A stretch of 64,000 nucleotides of DNA from Erythrophleum ivorense (taxonomy: Eukaryota > Streptophyta > Magnoliopsida > Fabales > Fabaceae). Positions 61,685-64,000 of the stretch are shown in pieces; the stretch's first letter is position 1; every line of letters starts with the position of its first letter. Position numbers and translations under genes: made by a program. The notes beneath the pieces were generated by a model. The model did not search any database. It was not told the origin of the DNA and saw nothing but the letters and a program-made list of their open reading frames with translations. The stretch spans positions 1,674,001-1,738,000 of the forward strand of contig JAIUCV010000118.1 of NCBI GenBank assembly GCA_026724425.1. Direction: 5' to 3'.

Positions 61685-62465
61685 AATCTGATATTAATTG
61701 AAATATAATGGAATGGAATGGGACGAAATAGGGCGGGGTTTAATAGAATATACCATTGTTTGGAAGTTCTCCAGAGAGAGATAGAATTATTTTATTTAAT
61801 TATCATTTAAGAGTTATTATAAAATGAATAGAATTAAATAAATAAAATTTATTTATTTTTAATATTATTTTTATAAATTATTTTAAATAAAAAGTGTGAA
61901 TAAATTATTAAGATTTTTTTGTATATTACATAATAATTAGGTAAAAATATATTTTAATAATAATGATAGTTATTTGTATTATTTTGAATTAATATAAATG
62001 TAAATACTTATATTTATACAAGTTTAATTTTAATTTTAATGAAAGATAATTTTTAATAATAAAAAATAAATATATAAAATCTTAATCCTATTGAAAGCCA
62101 CATGCATAATTTTAAAATAATTAAAAACTAACAAAAAATAAAAAAAATATTTTATTCATTTTTTAGAATTAATGTTTTTTAGAACTAATAATTTTAATAT
62201 ATCTATATTATGATTTTTATAATTTTGCATAAGTTAAATAAGGTTAAAGAGTAATCTTATAATTTAAATATTTAAACTTGGTCATTCCATCATTAACCCT
62301 CCAAATTGGGGGGACAAAAAATGAGTTTTGGATGATTAGAGATGGCTTGAGAGGCCATCTCTTGCCATTCCACTCACTTCTAAAAAAAATTTTTAAACAA
62401 TGATTTAAGTTTTAAATCTATTCTATTCCACTCCATTTCTCCCTAAAAAAAATTCTCAAACATAC
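61685..62465. repeat. Insertion of about 780 bp in the LINE, inverted-repeat-like ends
   Basis: The left end has 'ggaatggaatgggacgaaat' and 'ccattgtttggaa'. The right end has the approximate reverse complements 'ctattctattccactccatt' and 'caaacatacc'. The centre is AT-rich and non-coding. It resembles a non-autonomous DNA transposon that landed in the LINE. Confidence 0.45.
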
Positions 62466-62805
62466 CCTAAGAGCATGAAGCAAAGGCAGTCGTCTAATAG
62501 TCTTAATAATGAAGAGATGCTATGTGGAGGGTAAAGTAAGAAGACTGATTGTCATTTAGACGTTTTGGGCATGAACAGCCAAAGTAAGGAGACTAAAGGC
62601 AAGCCACTGATATTGGCACAAAGGAATAGGACTATCCTTCTCATATCATGGAGAGTAACGCGGAGTGTGATGTGAAGGAGAAGTAAAGGCTAATGTTGTA
62701 GAGGGGCTTCACCCTGATGAGGATATGCAACTGATGATCTCTTAAGTTGATATTAACTTTCTCTTGTGATATTTCTTTATGTCTAGACTGACAATTTGAT
62801 AACCC

Positions 62806-63129
62806 TTGTTTGGAATTGTCGATGCTGTCGATAGACCATTTGGTAGCAGCCTAAAAGGACTAGTTAGAATTCGTCAATTTGATATTGTCACCTTCCTCAA
62901 AATTCGGGTTAGTGGTGAGAGAGCAAAAAATATCATTAGAAAGCTAGGTTTCAAACATCATGAGGTTATTGACGCCAATGGATTTGCTAGTGGAATATGG
63001 TTACTTTGGAAGAGATATGATTTCAAGATTGAAGTTTTGGAGAGGCATCCTCAAAATCCCCATGTTGTAAAGTATGATGATCAGGACCCTTGGGTTTTTG
63101 CAATTATTTATGCAAGCTATCATACCTAG
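62806..63129 (+). pseudogene. LINE ORF2 endonuclease N-terminal fragment
   Basis: The 107-codon frame contains VSGERAKNIIRKLGFKHHEV, GFASGIWLLWKR and DPWVFAIIYASYHT. In plant L1 elements these follow the ISWNCRG start and lie in the exonuclease-endonuclease-phosphatase fold (metal-binding Glu of LLETKVSG). Here the ETK part reads LKIRVSG, so a metal-binding Glu is missing. It ends with a stop at 63127-63129; nothing of the reverse transcriptase follows. Confidence 0.8.
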
Positions 63130-63299
63130 CTATTTAACTCATACATATTAGTCAGCGGCATTTTCCATATAATGTACAATATGTGTTATACTTTTGATAG
63201 TAAAATCGGTTCATTTTTATATGAAAATGAGTTGTAGGGGTTTGATTATATTTCTTTCTTTTTTTTATTCATATTCATCATAAACAAACTTGTTTAGAT

Positions 63300-64000
63300 C
63301 CATTTTGTCATAGTTAGCATGTGGGATACCATAGGAGTGTCATAAGCCCAAAATCATATAGACACCATAATTTTACACTAATTTTGAAAATTTATAATTT
63401 GGGCTACAAAGTTCCGATTCGCATGAATTAGGTATTTATGGAAAGTTTAGGATGTGAATTACATGTTGTAAAAAAATTCAAATAAAACTAAGTTCATTTT
63501 ATTCACAAAAATCTAATGGAACAATAACTGACTTGGAATATAAATAGTAATATGCTCATATATCAGACCTCAACTTCAAAAATGCATAACTTTTGTTACA
63601 TAACTATGATTTATACAAACTTGGTGACTATGAAAGTTTATAATGCTAACTATATACTTGTAAAATTTCATGAACATTGAAATTCATTTGACCCCTCAAA
63701 TATATGAAATATTAGAATTGATTATATAAACAGTACCAGGAGCCTAAATGAAAATTCTACAAAATGTCAAAAATTCATAAAATATTCTATACAATTCCAA
63801 AAATTCTGCTTCTTAACTTGTTAAAAAGCCTTACTAAGGGTCTAATTTCATGTCAAATCTTAGACTCAAACTAGCTCATTTAGACCACTTTTGGCATTAA
63901 AGTTATTTAGGTCTCCTTTAGAACAAAGTTTGGTGTCCAATTGGACCATTAGGTATCTAATTAGGTTCCTTCTACTTTGAGCATATTTCATTCATTCTAA
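63300..64000 (-). repeat. Inverted, diverged copy of the 4.3-7.8 kb LTR (3' part)
   Basis: On the minus strand, about 63690-63590 reads ggtcaaatgaatttcaatg, then 'gaaattttaca', then 'ttcatagtcaccaa'. At 7180-7250 the long LTR reads ggtcaaatgaagtccaatg, then 'aaaattttaca', then 'ttatagcacta'. The alignment continues patchily on both sides. The copy is cut off by the window end. Confidence 0.6.

Larger units (their letters stand above)
60881..63130 (+). mobile_element. L1-type LINE fragment, split by an insertion
   Basis: A GC-richer 5' leader (60881-61060) starts the element. ORF1-like sequence follows at about 61385-61680. It contains the DUF4283 signature SPWMILDHYLAVQRW, then IIKIAAWVRLP and, in a shifted frame, a YDKKF-type and IGKVLKIDD-type continuation; this is typical of plant LINE ORF1 (gag-like) proteins. 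After an insertion (about 61685-62465) the sequence resumes and leads to 62806-63129. There the frame VSGERAKNIIRKLGF, DANGFASGIWLLW and DPWVFAIIYAS is the N-terminal part of the apurinic-like endonuclease of ORF2. The opening NLITLVWNCR-type segment lies just upstream in another frame. Reverse transcriptase is absent; the copy ends near 63128. Confidence 0.8.

Overview
The window is nuclear DNA from a higher plant, almost certainly a eudicot. It is very AT-rich and gene-poor, has GT-AG introns, and is filled with plant-type transposable elements (chromovirus-like and other Ty3/gypsy elements, hAT, CACTA-like ends, an L1-type LINE, foldback elements). I found no prokaryotic or organellar signal, no CRISPR array, and no tRNA or rRNA gene that I could support.

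Two host loci can be rebuilt exon by exon, both on the minus strand. (1) 38821-42591 is an intact seven-exon gene for a 246-residue Qc-SNARE, the syntaxin SYP61 of the trans-Golgi/early endosome. All phases fit and no lesion is visible. (2) 45400-59486 is a complete 20-exon aconitate hydratase locus of the plant cytosolic/mitochondrial, IRP-like family. All 20 exons sit in order, but the gene is broken: two in-frame stops, four 1-nt indels, a Cys-to-Ser change at one [4Fe-4S] ligand, and a GT-to-GC splice donor. It is an unprocessed, decaying aconitase copy. Intron 15 holds a 4.8-kb non-coding LTR-element-like insertion (48567-53347) with extreme strand asymmetry (A/AC- and GA-rich).

Layout. 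1-1.7 kb: AT-rich, nothing recognised. 1.7-2.9 kb: Athila-like LTR remnant with a cluster of CGC-ATAG-GCG palindromes. 4342-7763: long LTR (TGTAATACCC...GTGTTACA) with a minisatellite inside; a diverged inverted relative lies at the right end (63.3-64.0 kb). 8.1-10.3 kb: hAT transposase remnant. 10.3-28 kb: non-coding repeats, including a possible LTR, CACTA-like subterminal arrays with perfect hairpins, foldback elements, and a GC-richer unassigned patch at 20.2-20.8 kb. 28032-28210: last exon of an F-box/DUF295-like gene on the minus strand. 28.4-34.08 kb: decayed chromovirus resembling the CRM lineage, with gag-pol and 3' LTR but no 5' LTR. 34.1-37.54 kb: a second, more decayed gypsy pol plus LTR, carrying an in-frame 309-bp tandem duplication. 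37538-37697: exon-like orphan C-terminus. 38.8-42.6 kb: SYP61. 42.6-45.4 kb: AT-rich with a foldback. 45.4-59.5 kb: aconitase pseudogene. 60.9-63.1 kb: LINE (DUF4283 ORF1 and endonuclease N-terminus) interrupted by a 0.8-kb insertion.

No wholly new system is evident. The best leads are the decaying aconitase with its intronic element, the CRM-like element whose pol frame runs on into the 3' LTR, and the in-frame 309-bp duplication.
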